Positions 26,208 through 35,420 of a stretch of 64,000 nucleotides of DNA are shown here, piece by piece; position 1 is the first letter of the stretch, and each line of letters begins with the position of its first letter. The stretch covers positions 16,223-80,222 of the forward strand of contig NZ_JACJSE010000029.1 of the NCBI RefSeq assembly GCF_014698045.1, read 5' to 3'. The notes under the pieces are model-generated. The model was not told the origin of the DNA. It searched no databases and saw only the letters and a program-made list of their open reading frames with translations. The translations under genes and the position numbers were made by a program. This DNA comes from Aulosira sp. FACHB-615 (GTDB taxonomy: Bacteria; Cyanobacteriota; Cyanobacteriia; Cyanobacteriales; Nostocaceae).

Positions 26208-26843
26208 CTATGCTGCAATTTGTTCACGCACTTGAGAAACAAAATTAGATAGGATTTGCAATCCTATATTAGAGGATTTTTCGGGGTGAAACTGCACTGC
26301 CATGAGATTTTCTTTGGCAATGGCGGCTGTGATAGTTTGAGTACCGTGAGTAACAGTTGCAGCCCGGACTTGCGGATCTGTTGGGTCAACATAATAAGAA
26401 TGCACAAAATAAACCCAAGGGTTAGCGGGCAAATGTTCCCATAAAATGCTTTTTGCTTGGGTTAATTCAAGTTGGTTCCAACCCATGTGAGGAATAGTAA
26501 TTCCTGGTTCATGCTGAAAGCGGCGGACTTTTCCTTTGATAATTCCTAGCCCTGGTTGAGTTCCTTCCGCACTTGATTCAAATAAAATTTGCAATCCTAA
26601 ACAAATTCCTAAGAAGGGTTTGCCAGATGATATCGCATCTTTTATGGGTTGTTCTAAATTCCGTTCTCTTAAATGTTGCACTGCGGGATCAAATGCACCA
26701 ACTCCTGGCAATACTACAGCATCCGCCAATGATATCTCTTTAGCAGAATCTGTAATCTTGGGAGTTGCCCCAGCTTTTTCTATGCCTTTACAGACTGAGT
26801 GCAAATTTCCCATGTCGTAATCTACGACTGCAATAACTGGCAT
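26208..26843 (-). CDS. hisH: Imidazole glycerol phosphate synthase, glutaminase subunit HisH
   Basis: A 211-residue class I glutamine amidotransferase. The nucleophile is C81 in FLGICLGLQILFES, and the His/Glu of the triad are in VQFHPEKSS near residue 190. The N-terminus (IAVVDYDMGNLHSVCKGIEK) is the HisH signature. With HisF it makes imidazole glycerol phosphate and AICAR in histidine synthesis, supplying ammonia from glutamine. HisF is not in the window. Confidence 0.95.
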   Translation of the reverse strand: MPVIAVVDYDMGNLHSVCKGIEKAGATPKITDSAKEISLADAVVLPGVGAFDPAVQHLRERNLEQPIKDAISSGKPFLGICLGLQILFESSAEGTQPGLGIIKGKVRRFQHEPGITIPHMGWNQLELTQAKSILWEHLPANPWVYFVHSYYVDPTDPQVRAATVTHGTQTITAAIAKENLMAVQFHPEKSSNIGLQILSNFVSQVREQIAA

Positions 26844-26901
26844 TGACCTGCTCCTTGTAAATTTATTATGGAGGGTTTTTCTATTCTAAATAATAATTCT
26901 A

Positions 26902-27414
26902 ATGAAGAAAAGATTTTTATTAACTTCTTTTGACACTTGGTTAAGAGATCAAGATTCAAATTCATCGGATGATTTATTACAAGAAGTGAGTCAAGTTGCA
27001 TCGCTCCCCCATGATTTAAAATTTCTGCGGCTGTTACCTGTAGATGTGATGCTGGCTAGTTCCTGGGTAATTCAAAAAGTTGAGGAGTTGCAACCGGATT
27101 ATATTATCTGTTGTGGGATGGCTGCTAGTCGGCAAAGATTAAGTGTAGAGGAGGGTGCTAATCAAGGTGCGATTTTTTTGCCGACGGCAGTTAATTTGGA
27201 AAAATTAGTTTTGGGAACAGTAGCAACTGATATTAGTAGTGACTGCGGTAAATTTGTTTGCGAAGGTCTTTATTATGCAGTTCTTGACTATCTCCAGCAA
27301 TCTAAACTCTCAACTCGTTGTATATTTGTTCACGTTCCGGTGTTAAATCAAGAAAATTTGCTGGTTGTTCTAGCTGACTTCTTATTAATTATTCACAATT
27401 TGGCACTCATATAA
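26902..27414 (+). CDS. Pyroglutamyl peptidase-like (C15 family) cysteine peptidase
   Basis: A 170-residue cytosolic protein with the pyrrolidone carboxyl peptidase pattern. The start KKRFLLTSFDTW corresponds to the family's strand-1 FGPF region in degenerate form. The probable catalytic residues are a glutamate in LSVEEGAN (83/84), C120 in SSDCGKFVCEG and H144 in FVHVPV. It is shorter than typical members (about 200-215), lacking part of the N-terminal loop and C-terminal helix. Removal of N-terminal pyroglutamate is the family role. The divergent first motif leaves substrate preference open. Confidence 0.72.
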   Translation: MKKRFLLTSFDTWLRDQDSNSSDDLLQEVSQVASLPHDLKFLRLLPVDVMLASSWVIQKVEELQPDYIICCGMAASRQRLSVEEGANQGAIFLPTAVNLEKLVLGTVATDISSDCGKFVCEGLYYAVLDYLQQSKLSTRCIFVHVPVLNQENLLVVLADFLLIIHNLALI

Positions 27415-27454
27415 AATGGTGTGCGTCTTTAAGGAAAAATCATTACCTAAGTAT

Positions 27455-28813
27455 ATGTTGTCATTTTTACTCAGTTTACTGATTTCACAAACCACACCTC
27501 CCACACCGCCACCAGAAGAAGTTGTCCAACCGCAACAGGTTCTACCCTTACCAGGAAAGTTAGATTCAGTGCCAACTTTTAATAGCAATAGTCCAGAATT
27601 GGTGTTGAAGGAAGGGATTTTATTATCTACTTTTCCTGGGGATGGGAAAAAAGTTCCAACAGCACATTTAAATTTTCCCTTCCGGGGAAGATTTGATATT
27701 TTCGCTCATCATGTTGCTAAAGCTGATCCGCCAGAAAATTTGCGATCGCTTTATCTCGGTATAATTTTGCATAACCCGACTGACCAACCAGTCACCGTCA
27801 ATATCTTGCAGGCGGCGAGTTATTTAAGTCAGCCAGATGCACCATTTATTGAACTACCGCCTTATGTCGAAGATGCGGCGGGTAAAGTATTTGCGGGGCC
27901 TGGTTCTCGCGTCATGTCTGATATTATCAGAGGCAGACGACAAGCAATTTTCCCGGCACAAATAGTCCTGGCACCCAAGCAAAGTCAAATGTTGCTCAAT
28001 CTTCCAATTCCGGTGCAGGGGTTAACACCGCCTTTAAATGGTCGTTCGACTTTAATGCGCTTGCGGAGTAACGGTACAGTCTACGCCGCTAGTTTAGCGA
28101 TGTTTGCCAAAGATAATCCTGATGGTAGTGAACGTGCGCCGACGTTGGCAGAGTGGGAAAATTTGTTAGATAACGGTGAATTATCCACACCACGAGATAA
28201 AACACCAACTCCTTTAGAAGAAACTGGGAAACCCAGAATTTACGGAAGAGTCGCCGGGGTAGCTGGCGGTTCCTTTTGGCGTGCATTTATCGTAGATAGT
28301 CCCAAAGCGCGATTTTTGACAATTCCCCAGCCGGGACAAGCTGTTTCTTACGCGCTGAGTACCTTACACGGCGGAACTTTGGGGACGAATCAAATTCAAA
28401 GTGCGCCAATGTTAGTCCGTTATCCCGACACTGCATATCGCGCACATGGTAACTATGCAATTCAATACAACTTGAAGTTACCGTTATATAACAACACTGC
28501 TACGCCAAAAACTGTTGCGGTGGCGATGCAAACTCCCATTAAAGAAGACCAGTTAGTTAAACCAGGACTGCGCTTTTTTGCTACCCCAGCCCGCCAAACC
28601 TTCTTTCGCGGCAGTGTGCGGATACGTTACAAAGATGATAAAGGTATGCCACAAACCAAATTTGTGCATTTAGTCCAAAAACGGGGTCAACCAGGACAAC
28701 CACTAGTAGTATTAAATATGAAACCGAGCGATCGCCGATTAGTCGAAGTAGACTTTCTCTATCCACCAGATGCTACCCCACCGCAGGTATTAACTGTGTC
28801 AACGCAAGGATGA
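27455..28813 (+). CDS. Exported DUF3370-type cyanobacterial protein
   Basis: About 452 residues from the ATG at 27455. An upstream frame start at 27416 would put 13 polar residues before the hydrophobic segment MLSFLLSLLIS, which is a short signal peptide followed by a proline-rich linker (TTPPTPPPEE). The mature part is beta-rich with no membrane span. It resembles a DUF3370 family found in cyanobacteria; the role is unknown, presumably periplasmic or envelope-associated. The gene begins two bases after the C15 peptidase stop if the early start is used. Confidence 0.65.
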   Translation: MLSFLLSLLISQTTPPTPPPEEVVQPQQVLPLPGKLDSVPTFNSNSPELVLKEGILLSTFPGDGKKVPTAHLNFPFRGRFDIFAHHVAKADPPENLRSLYLGIILHNPTDQPVTVNILQAASYLSQPDAPFIELPPYVEDAAGKVFAGPGSRVMSDIIRGRRQAIFPAQIVLAPKQSQMLLNLPIPVQGLTPPLNGRSTLMRLRSNGTVYAASLAMFAKDNPDGSERAPTLAEWENLLDNGELSTPRDKTPTPLEETGKPRIYGRVAGVAGGSFWRAFIVDSPKARFLTIPQPGQAVSYALSTLHGGTLGTNQIQSAPMLVRYPDTAYRAHGNYAIQYNLKLPLYNNTATPKTVAVAMQTPIKEDQLVKPGLRFFATPARQTFFRGSVRIRYKDDKGMPQTKFVHLVQKRGQPGQPLVVLNMKPSDRRLVEVDFLYPPDATPPQVLTVSTQG

Positions 28814-28820
28814 GGGTTGA

Positions 28821-28857
28821 GTGGAGGGTGCAGAGTGCTGAGTGCTGCACCCTCCAC
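28821..28857. repeat. Perfect 13-bp hairpin between convergent genes
   Basis: GTGGAGGGTGCAG (28821-28833) and CTGCACCCTCCAC (28845-28857) with an 11-base loop built of GTGCTGA heptamer sequence. It sits between the DUF3370 gene and the leftward antitoxin gene. It could block transcription in both directions, but no T-run follows on either strand. Confidence 0.6.
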
Positions 28858-28871
28858 TCTGCACCGACTCG

Positions 28872-29123
28872 CTAAGACTCTAGTGCTTGACGTAATTTCC
28901 TTTCTAACTGGGCTATTAAAAATTTGTTGTCAACTCTTTCTAATTCAGCAATAGAAACATCTGCACTTTTACGGACAGCTTCTAACCATTGTTCATACTT
29001 TTTATCATGTTCTTCCAAAAGCTCTAAAGCTTCGATAATTATTTCCTCAATAGTGTGATACCTACCGCTACTGAGTTTCTCTTCAATAAATATTTTGTGT
29101 CTTCGGTTGAATTTGAATTTCAT
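28872..29123 (-). CDS. Orphan ParD-like antitoxin
   Basis: An 83-residue protein with a ParD-type ribbon-helix-helix: strand region MKFKFNRRHKIFIEEKL, turn SSGRYHTIEEIIIEALELLEE, then an acidic and basic helical tail. The usual position of the toxin, directly downstream, holds only 58 non-coding bases before the end of the convergent DUF3370 gene. No toxin is upstream either. It may act on a toxin encoded elsewhere, be a solo regulator, or be a remnant. Confidence 0.7.
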   Translation of the reverse strand: MKFKFNRRHKIFIEEKLSSGRYHTIEEIIIEALELLEEHDKKYEQWLEAVRKSADVSIAELERVDNKFLIAQLERKLRQALES

Positions 29124-29177
29124 TATTCATCGCTCAAATTTAAATACCAAGGTGCGATCGCCCAAACATTACAGATG

Positions 29178-31088
29178 TCAAACTTGTTGCAAATAATACT
29201 CAAACCGCTCTCGTAGTTGTTCCACAGCTAAATTCTGAGTCCAGTATTCGACAAGGGCGTGACCAAATGCCCAAGCATTCCGATCAGGTGTAGCTGAATT
29301 TTCTAACAATAATGGCCACAGTGAGATTAAATCAAAGTTAATTTTGTTGGAATTGTCTGTTTTGAATAGTGAAAATAACTCATAAGCAATTTGAAGTTTA
29401 CCAATGACAATCGGTAACTGTTCTACAGGGATTTGCTCTGCTAATAAATAAGCCAAGGTGGGAGAACCTGTAGACATGGTGGCAATAAATTGCAGTACAG
29501 GACTTTTTAATAAGGTGGTGAGTCCTTGGGTAGTCGCCATCTGGAAGGTATAGTGATCAATAATTTTGGCTGCGGCGACGGTACGAGAATCTAAGTCACG
29601 TAAAAACCGGGCGAGTCGCAGTTGTTTGGCTGGTGCGATCGCTTCAATCAACCCCAATGATAAAGTATCTATATTCCAAGCTGTACGGTTAGTTTTGCGA
29701 TCGCTTGTAACTACGGGGACAATTAAGTTAGAAAATGCCTCTAGTTTTTCAGCCCGATATTGAGTTGCTTCGCGGATAGAAATTTCCTTTGGCCTGTCTC
29801 CCCATTCCCAATTGTATGGCGGTTGCCACTCCCGGATAGGACGCAATTTATCTACTTGGGTGACAACTGCGATCGCAGGTAAATCATCAACTGCGGCTTT
29901 CATATCTGCTAAAAAATCCACGTCCATTTGCAAAGCCGGGTCAAGGGCGGGTGTCACCAACAGTAACAAATCTGCGTTAGTTGCATAGTCTATTACTAAT
30001 TGGCGGAGTTCACCGCGTTTGACTTGTTCGTAACCAGGAGTATCCCAAAGGGTGAGAGTTTCGCCACTAGAAGTTTCCCAATGATAATTTTTAATTTCGT
30101 CAGTACTGGGCAACACATCCACCGCCGCCAAGTCAGCTTGGAATAAAGTGTTAATTAGACTGCTTTTACCTGCACCTGTCCGTCCTATGAGTAAAATACT
30201 GATGGGTTTTTGCTCAACTTCCGTGACTGGTTCAGCTTGGGTGAGAATTTCGCGCAGAGTTTGGGTTTTGGTTTGGGGGAGAGTTGGTGAAGAACTCACG
30301 GCTGTTGTTGGTAGTGTAATACCTCCGTAAAGTGCGATCGCTTGTCTGCATAAATTTCTCAAAGCTGCTTCGCGCAACAGTTGACCTAAATTCACCAATA
30401 ATTGCTGATTAGCGCGGTTAGTATAACCCTTCGTCGCCCGATTCGCCACCGCCGCTACCGGATTTAATAACCATTGCGCCCAGCCCCAAGCCCGCAAAAG
30501 TTTACGGGCTGAGGGTTCTAGCTTGCGATATACTTCATAAGCTTGATAAGCTTGCCCGACAGTAGCTTGATTTAAAGCAGGTGATAATCTCTGCATCCAC
30601 TGATCTAAATCATCCACGGTTCCCCGGATGAGTCCGTAAGCTTGGGGGACATAGATATTGAGAAGGGGATACTGTACTTGGGGATGGTAGATATTTGCCA
30701 CAGCCACTACTACATCTTGACAACGTTGCCAAAAAGTTTGCCAATCTTCCCAAATTGGGCGATCGTTAATGGATGCTTCCAGAATTTTTTGTAATGCGGC
30801 TTCCGCTTGCTGTGTTGCTTCACTTCCCGCCGTTGTGGTGGTGGTATCAACAGCCGCCTCTAGTTCTTCTTGGAATCCCGCCAAAGCCGCCTCAACTTGG
30901 GCAATTTGCGGTTGAGTCCACCTCACCAACAACCACCGCCAACCAAGAAACACAACGGTAAATACCGCCCAAATCCAGTTAATTCCCCAGGCATTGATTT
31001 TTAAACCTGCGGCAACCAGTAAGAAAATAATAATAGCTGCGATCGGTGTTGCTAAGATGACCCACTGCCACGGTTTTAAGCGCACCAT
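29178..31088 (-). CDS. Membrane-anchored GTPase (GTPase/DUF697-type)
   Basis: A 636-residue protein with two N-terminal membrane helices (about 10-30 and 36-55), a helical region (about 60-270) and a TRAFAC GTPase domain: P-loop GRTGAGKSSLINTL at about 298-311, switch II DTPGYE, and the base-recognition motif TQVDKL in place of NKxD. The C-terminal 140 residues are helical (LARFLRDLDSRTVAAAKII). Similar proteins occur in many cyanobacteria next to thylakoid or cell-envelope genes, but the function is not established. TQVD rather than NKxD may weaken guanine specificity. Confidence 0.8.
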   Translation of the reverse strand: MVRLKPWQWVILATPIAAIIIFLLVAAGLKINAWGINWIWAVFTVVFLGWRWLLVRWTQPQIAQVEAALAGFQEELEAAVDTTTTTAGSEATQQAEAALQKILEASINDRPIWEDWQTFWQRCQDVVVAVANIYHPQVQYPLLNIYVPQAYGLIRGTVDDLDQWMQRLSPALNQATVGQAYQAYEVYRKLEPSARKLLRAWGWAQWLLNPVAAVANRATKGYTNRANQQLLVNLGQLLREAALRNLCRQAIALYGGITLPTTAVSSSPTLPQTKTQTLREILTQAEPVTEVEQKPISILLIGRTGAGKSSLINTLFQADLAAVDVLPSTDEIKNYHWETSSGETLTLWDTPGYEQVKRGELRQLVIDYATNADLLLLVTPALDPALQMDVDFLADMKAAVDDLPAIAVVTQVDKLRPIREWQPPYNWEWGDRPKEISIREATQYRAEKLEAFSNLIVPVVTSDRKTNRTAWNIDTLSLGLIEAIAPAKQLRLARFLRDLDSRTVAAAKIIDHYTFQMATTQGLTTLLKSPVLQFIATMSTGSPTLAYLLAEQIPVEQLPIVIGKLQIAYELFSLFKTDNSNKINFDLISLWPLLLENSATPDRNAWAFGHALVEYWTQNLAVEQLRERFEYYLQQV

Positions 31089-31227
31089 TTCCCCTGTACC
31101 TGCCTGAACATAACTGCTGATAATGCTATTGTGAATCTAATATTTCTGTCATGGATACTAACTGTTGGTGTAATATCCATGCTCTTTTGGAAAGAAATTT
31201 TAACCGAGGTTTGAATAATATCTATAT

Positions 31228-31325
31228 GACTTAAGCAAGAACTCTCTCAAACTCTTATAACTTTGTGTCCTACCCGGCGGGAAGCCGCTATCGCGTCTAT
31301 GCGTCCTTTGCGGTTCGTTTTATCA
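31228..31325. mobile_element. Degraded copy of the 40980-41070 MITE-like element
   Basis: The sequence GACTTAAGCAAGAAC, CTCAAACTC, ACTTTGTGTCCT and CCTTTGCGGTTCGTTTT follows, in order, the reverse complement of the element at 40980-41070. About 30 bases beginning ACCCGGCGGGAAGCCGC are inserted in the middle. The inverted end on the right is lost. It occupies much of the 300-bp gap between the GTPase and the next gene. Confidence 0.5.
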
Positions 31326-31388
31326 TAATTTTAGTAATTACTGACTATATAAAAATACTGTATCTACAAGAAAAATAACATAATTTTC

Positions 31389-31781
31389 ATGAGATTTATA
31401 TTTAAAAAATCTAAAAAAATAAATGAGATTTTACAGCGTTCTGATATGAGTGATGAAGAATTTATTCAAAATATTAAATTATCGAATAAATTATCTACAA
31501 AAACAGTAAATTGTATCCGCTTAGAGTTAGGTAAATCTTTTCAAGTACCTGCTGAGAAGTTATATCCAGATGATAAATTTATAGATATCATATCCCTCCC
31601 CTGCTGGGAATGGGACATGATAGAGCTTGTATTAGCTCTTGAAGAAACACTCAAAATAGATATTGATGAAGAGCAAGTACCTGACTGGACTGATAAAAAT
31701 ATAACTCTAGGTCAATGGATTGTAGAGTTTTTACGCCGCAATTTTCCAGAAAATAATAACCTTAAAAATCAGAAATTGTAA
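31389..31781 (+). CDS. Acyl-carrier-like small protein, no phosphopantetheine serine
   Basis: A 130-residue acidic protein. Residues 40-115 have the spacing of an acyl-carrier-type four-helix domain: VNCIRLELGKSFQVPAEKL, then LYPDDKFIDI, then DMIELVLALEETLKIDIDEEQ. The DSL serine that carries phosphopantetheine in true ACPs is absent (WEWDMIEL). So it may be an ACP-fold protein with another role. It is co-directional with and six bases upstream of the next small gene. The fold assignment is inferred from sequence pattern only. Confidence 0.45.
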   Translation: MRFIFKKSKKINEILQRSDMSDEEFIQNIKLSNKLSTKTVNCIRLELGKSFQVPAEKLYPDDKFIDIISLPCWEWDMIELVLALEETLKIDIDEEQVPDWTDKNITLGQWIVEFLRRNFPENNNLKNQKL

Positions 31782-31787
31782 CAACAA

Positions 31788-32009
31788 ATGAATCCATCGA
31801 CTAGACCTCAAAAGTTACCTTTTTTAGAGTCCATTTGTTGGCAGACAGCAGATGTTTATCAGTTTACGCCTGAGCAAATGCTAAGTCGCTATGAAAGGGG
31901 TTGGCAGTATCGTCAACTGTTTAATAATTTGGCAGGTGAAGAACTCAATTTTATCAAAGAACTTGCTAGATATTACGATTCTTGGTTACAAGCTGATTTG
32001 TCAGCTTGA
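31788..32009 (+). CDS. Small conserved hypothetical protein
   Basis: A 73-residue soluble protein with the segments SICWQTADVYQFTPEQML, YERGWQYRQLF and ELNFIKELARYYDSWL. It starts six bases after the ACP-like gene and is probably co-transcribed and translationally linked. I do not recognise the family. Tryptophan and tyrosine content and helix pattern suggest a small folded helical protein. Confidence 0.5.
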   Translation: MNPSTRPQKLPFLESICWQTADVYQFTPEQMLSRYERGWQYRQLFNNLAGEELNFIKELARYYDSWLQADLSA

Positions 32010-32113
32010 GGTTGAATCAGGATAATTAAGTTTAGTAAACAAATTTCGGTAATTGCCTACTTTGTTGCTGTATTATGTCTGGTTTGTCAGCCAGTTGTGT
32101 GAGGATAAAAGTT

Positions 32114-32968
32114 ATGGCACGAAGTGGGCGATCGCTACTCATCATCTCGATTACAATTATCAGTACCATCACACTGCTAACCTTTACAAGCTTTCCTGGT
32201 ATCTCTGCAACACCACAAGCAAATCAACCCTCATCAGTGATTGCTCAAAATGTGAATCTTGGCAATTATTTCAAAGAATTAGGAATTGAAGGCTCAATTT
32301 TAATTTACGACCAAAATAATAAGAAATTTTACCAACATAACGCCTCGCGTAATTCTACAGCCTTTCTTCCGGCTTCGACTTTCAAAATTGTAAATTCTCT
32401 GATTTCATTAGAAACCGGAGTTATTAAAGATGAAATTGCTATTTTGACTTGGGATGGAATTGTAAGAGAATTTCCAACTTGGAACCGAGATACTAATATG
32501 CGCCAAGCCTATAAAGATTCCACCGTGTGGTTTTATCAAGTCTTGGCGCGGCGAGTTGGACATGAAAGAATGCAGCAATTTATCAATCAATTTGGTTACG
32601 GAAACCGTCAAATTGGTACACCAGAACAAATAGATAAATTTTGGCTATCCGGCCCTTTACAAATTACTCCCAAACAACAAATTGAATTTCTCCAAAGACT
32701 TTATCGTAGAGAATTACCTTTTTCTCAACGCACATTTGATTTAGTGCAAGACATTATGATATTTGAGAAAACACCTAATTATATCCTACGAGCCAAAACA
32801 GGTTGGGCAATGAGCATAAAACCTAACATTGGCTGGTTTGTCGGATATTTAGAACAAAATAAGAACGTTTATTTCTTCGCCACTAATATCGATATGAAAG
32901 ATGCTGCTGATGCACCTAAAAGAATTGAATTAACTCGGCGTAGTTTCAAAGCTTTAGGATTACTCTAA
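32114..32968 (+). CDS. Class D (OXA-type) beta-lactamase
   Basis: About 284 residues from the ATG at 32114; an ATG at 32075 adds 13 residues of poor signal quality. A signal peptide (RSGRSLLIISITIISTITLL, then GISA) leads to the serine beta-lactamase motifs S88-TFK91, S136-TV, YGN (162-164) and K228-TG230. These four in order are the class D signature. It should hydrolyse penicillin-type rings in the periplasm, or be a penicillin-binding sensor-like homolog. No BlaR-type neighbour is present. Such chromosomal genes occur in several cyanobacteria. Confidence 0.88.
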   Translation: MARSGRSLLIISITIISTITLLTFTSFPGISATPQANQPSSVIAQNVNLGNYFKELGIEGSILIYDQNNKKFYQHNASRNSTAFLPASTFKIVNSLISLETGVIKDEIAILTWDGIVREFPTWNRDTNMRQAYKDSTVWFYQVLARRVGHERMQQFINQFGYGNRQIGTPEQIDKFWLSGPLQITPKQQIEFLQRLYRRELPFSQRTFDLVQDIMIFEKTPNYILRAKTGWAMSIKPNIGWFVGYLEQNKNVYFFATNIDMKDAADAPKRIELTRRSFKALGLL

Positions 32969-33098
32969 AATTTCCTATCTCAACCCCAAATAATTGACAA
33001 ACATTTCTCTTCCTTGTCTCCCTTGTCTACCTTGTCTCCCTTATCTATTCTGTGATAGTCTCAATTACAAAGCCTGCAATTATCTGCGGTTAATTTTC

Positions 33099-33458
33099 AT
33101 GCTTATACTCATCACCATCGGATTATTTTTTATAGTAGGTTTGATTGTTGTAGAAACCATACAAAAATTTCATCCTGCTAACCCAATAATTAATCCTGTT
33201 TGGGAAGCCCTCTGTCTAGGAATTACTAGCAGATTTTGGATGTGGCTTTTCCGAGAAGCCCAAATTAAATCAGAATGGTTGATTGTATCGGCTATTTTTG
33301 GTTCCGTGCTGGCAATGACATCATCGCTGATATTTTGGTATGTTCATGATTCTACAGGTAAGAGTAAGTATACTCTTCGTAATGCTTATTTATTAGTAGG
33401 ATTGTATCGATTTGTACTTTACAGCATTAGCATTACCCTTGGCGTATTTTTATCCTAA
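33099..33458 (+). CDS. Small membrane protein of unknown function
   Basis: About 119 residues from the ATG at 33099. The frame is open from 32994, but the first 35 residues would be translated heptamer repeat sequence (PCLPCLPCLPYL). Three or four hydrophobic segments are visible: LILITIGLFFIVGLIVV, LIVSAIFGSVLAMTSSLIF and LVGLYRFVLYSISITLGVFL. I do not recognise the family. Confidence 0.55.
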   Translation: MLILITIGLFFIVGLIVVETIQKFHPANPIINPVWEALCLGITSRFWMWLFREAQIKSEWLIVSAIFGSVLAMTSSLIFWYVHDSTGKSKYTLRNAYLLVGLYRFVLYSISITLGVFLS

Positions 33459-33768
33459 TATTCCACAGTTGAATTAAATATTGGTTAATATCAGCAAACT
33501 ATCATTTTTTATCGGCGCTGATCTGTGGATTTTTACAAAGCTAATTTTAGCGAATCCTTACTCAAGCTGGTTTTTGCTAAAAATGAGCCTAAATCATTAA
33601 ATTATGATGAATATGTTTTTGTAAGAAAAGTAGCATTTTGCCATTTAATTCCATAGTAATTATTGGTAAGGATAGTCAATTTATTGCTTAAAACCATTGA
33701 GCCAAGGTTTTAACAGTTAATGCTGCCAAAAATATGGAATCTTAACTTTATTTGAGGAGAAAATACTT
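33459..33768. other. Intergenic region upstream of the subtilase
   Basis: 310 bases, AT-rich, without reading frame or repeat. Only a strong ribosome binding site is clear: GAGGAG at 33754-33759, nine bases before the subtilase ATG. Confidence 0.5.
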
Positions 33769-35253
33769 ATGCCCATTAATGATACTAGTAAAGCATTACT
33801 TTCTCATAACGGGCTAAACTCTCAACTGCTCTCCTCAGCAGATAGTTTTGATAATAAAAATCAATATAATTCGTACCTTAGTAGCAGTAGTTATTACCAA
33901 ACTAGTAATGCAAAAATAACTACAGCAACTAGCAAAAACTATAGTTCCACTACAGGATATGGGTTAGTAAATGCGGCGGCGGCTGTAGCTAAAGCTGTGG
34001 GTAGAAATACCTTTGCAAATGTTCCAAATTCGGGGGGTAATAATTGGGGTGCTGACCTTGTAAATGCTCCAGAAGCTTGGAACAATGGGTACACAGGTAA
34101 AGGTGTTGTTGTTGCTGTGATAGATACTGGGGTTGATTACAACCACGAGGATCTAAAAAATAATATTTGGACGAATACAAAAGAAATTGCTGGTAATGGC
34201 ATAGATGATGATGGTAATGGTTATGTTGATGATGTCCGGGGTTGGAATTTTGTCAATAACAACAACAACACCCTAGACCAAAACGGTCACGGTACTCATG
34301 TTTCTGGCACTATTGCGGGAGAGAAAAATAGCTATGGTGTAACTGGCATTGCTTATAATGCCAAAATTATGCCGGTGAAAGTGTTAAATGAATCTGGTTC
34401 TGGTTCGTATAATGCTATAGCCAATGGCATTTACTATGCAGTGAATAATGGTGCTAATGTCATTAATCTGAGTTTGGGGGGCAATTTTTCTAACCGGACT
34501 CTACAAAATGCGGTTGAGTATGCCAATAGTAAAGGCGTAGTTGTGGTGATGGCGGCTGGTAATGATGGCGGTTCTCAACCAAACTACCCAGCCCGTTACG
34601 CCAACAATACAGGAATTGCGGTGGGCGCAGTAGATAGAAATAATAACTTGGCTAATTTTTCTAATCGTTCTGGGACAAATGAATTGGCTTATGTGACAGC
34701 CCCTGGTGTCGATGTCTATTCAACAGTACCGAATAATCAGTATGCTTCTTACAACGGCACATCGATGGCGACTCCTCACGTCGCTGGGGTAGTTGCGTTG
34801 ATGTTGAGTGCTAACCGTAGCTTAACTCCTACACAAGTGCGCCAAATTATTACAGAAACCGCCGGAAATAATACCCAAGCTGCCACTGCTAGTTATCAGA
34901 CTGATTCAATTAACACTAGCTCAATAGTAAAATCTGCAATAGCATTATCTAGTTATCAAATCTCTACTACTAATTTCAGCGTTGATCATAACTCGGTTTC
35001 TGAAATTACTTCTCCTGCTAAACTGACTAATCAAACCACCGCTACTAATTCAGCAACTAGCTTACAGTTCCACTACTATAACGACAATATCGGTATTAAG
35101 AGTTACAACAGTACCGATGAAGAGACTCCAAGCGATAGCCCAAATAATGGCAATAATGGTAATTTGGGAAAATTCTTAGAACGACTAGATCAACTTCAAA
35201 AGCAACTAGAAGAATATCGCCGATTTTTGGGCTTTTCTAATGGTAAAAGTTAG
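33769..35253 (+). CDS. Subtilisin-family (S8) serine protease
   Basis: A 494-residue protease. The catalytic triad motifs are all present: VVVAVIDTGVDYNHED (Asp), GHGTHVSGTIAGE (His) and GTSMATPHVAGV (Ser). Insert DDDGNGYVDDVRGWNF fits a calcium-binding loop of calcium-dependent proteases. There is no ordinary signal peptide; the first 60 residues are Ser/Asn/Thr-rich. A short YGLVNAAAAVAKAVG segment precedes the catalytic domain, although this motif is commonly found at the C-terminal end of such domains. The C-terminal 100 residues are low-complexity ending in a coiled coil (FLERLDQLQKQLEEYRRFLG). Substrate unknown. RBS GAGGAG is nine bases from the start. Confidence 0.88.
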   Translation: MPINDTSKALLSHNGLNSQLLSSADSFDNKNQYNSYLSSSSYYQTSNAKITTATSKNYSSTTGYGLVNAAAAVAKAVGRNTFANVPNSGGNNWGADLVNAPEAWNNGYTGKGVVVAVIDTGVDYNHEDLKNNIWTNTKEIAGNGIDDDGNGYVDDVRGWNFVNNNNNTLDQNGHGTHVSGTIAGEKNSYGVTGIAYNAKIMPVKVLNESGSGSYNAIANGIYYAVNNGANVINLSLGGNFSNRTLQNAVEYANSKGVVVVMAAGNDGGSQPNYPARYANNTGIAVGAVDRNNNLANFSNRSGTNELAYVTAPGVDVYSTVPNNQYASYNGTSMATPHVAGVVALMLSANRSLTPTQVRQIITETAGNNTQAATASYQTDSINTSSIVKSAIALSSYQISTTNFSVDHNSVSEITSPAKLTNQTTATNSATSLQFHYYNDNIGIKSYNSTDEETPSDSPNNGNNGNLGKFLERLDQLQKQLEEYRRFLGFSNGKS

Positions 35254-35420
35254 TCATTAGAGAGTGTGCTTTAAGTATGGGTATAGCAATTACTAAGATA
35301 ACGCCTCTACTGCCAAAATCAGGGTGCGATCGCCTTTAACAATCGTCCATTGAAAATCATCTCTCTCGTTATGCTGCTACCATCTCCGGTAAATATTGTC
35401 CCAGTGCTGGGTTTATGCTT

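Noticed and set aside
32994..33098. N-terminal extension of the small membrane protein (PCLPCLPCLPYL)
   Set aside because: It translates the TTGTCTCCC tandem repeat; the ATG at 33099 starts the hydrophobic protein.
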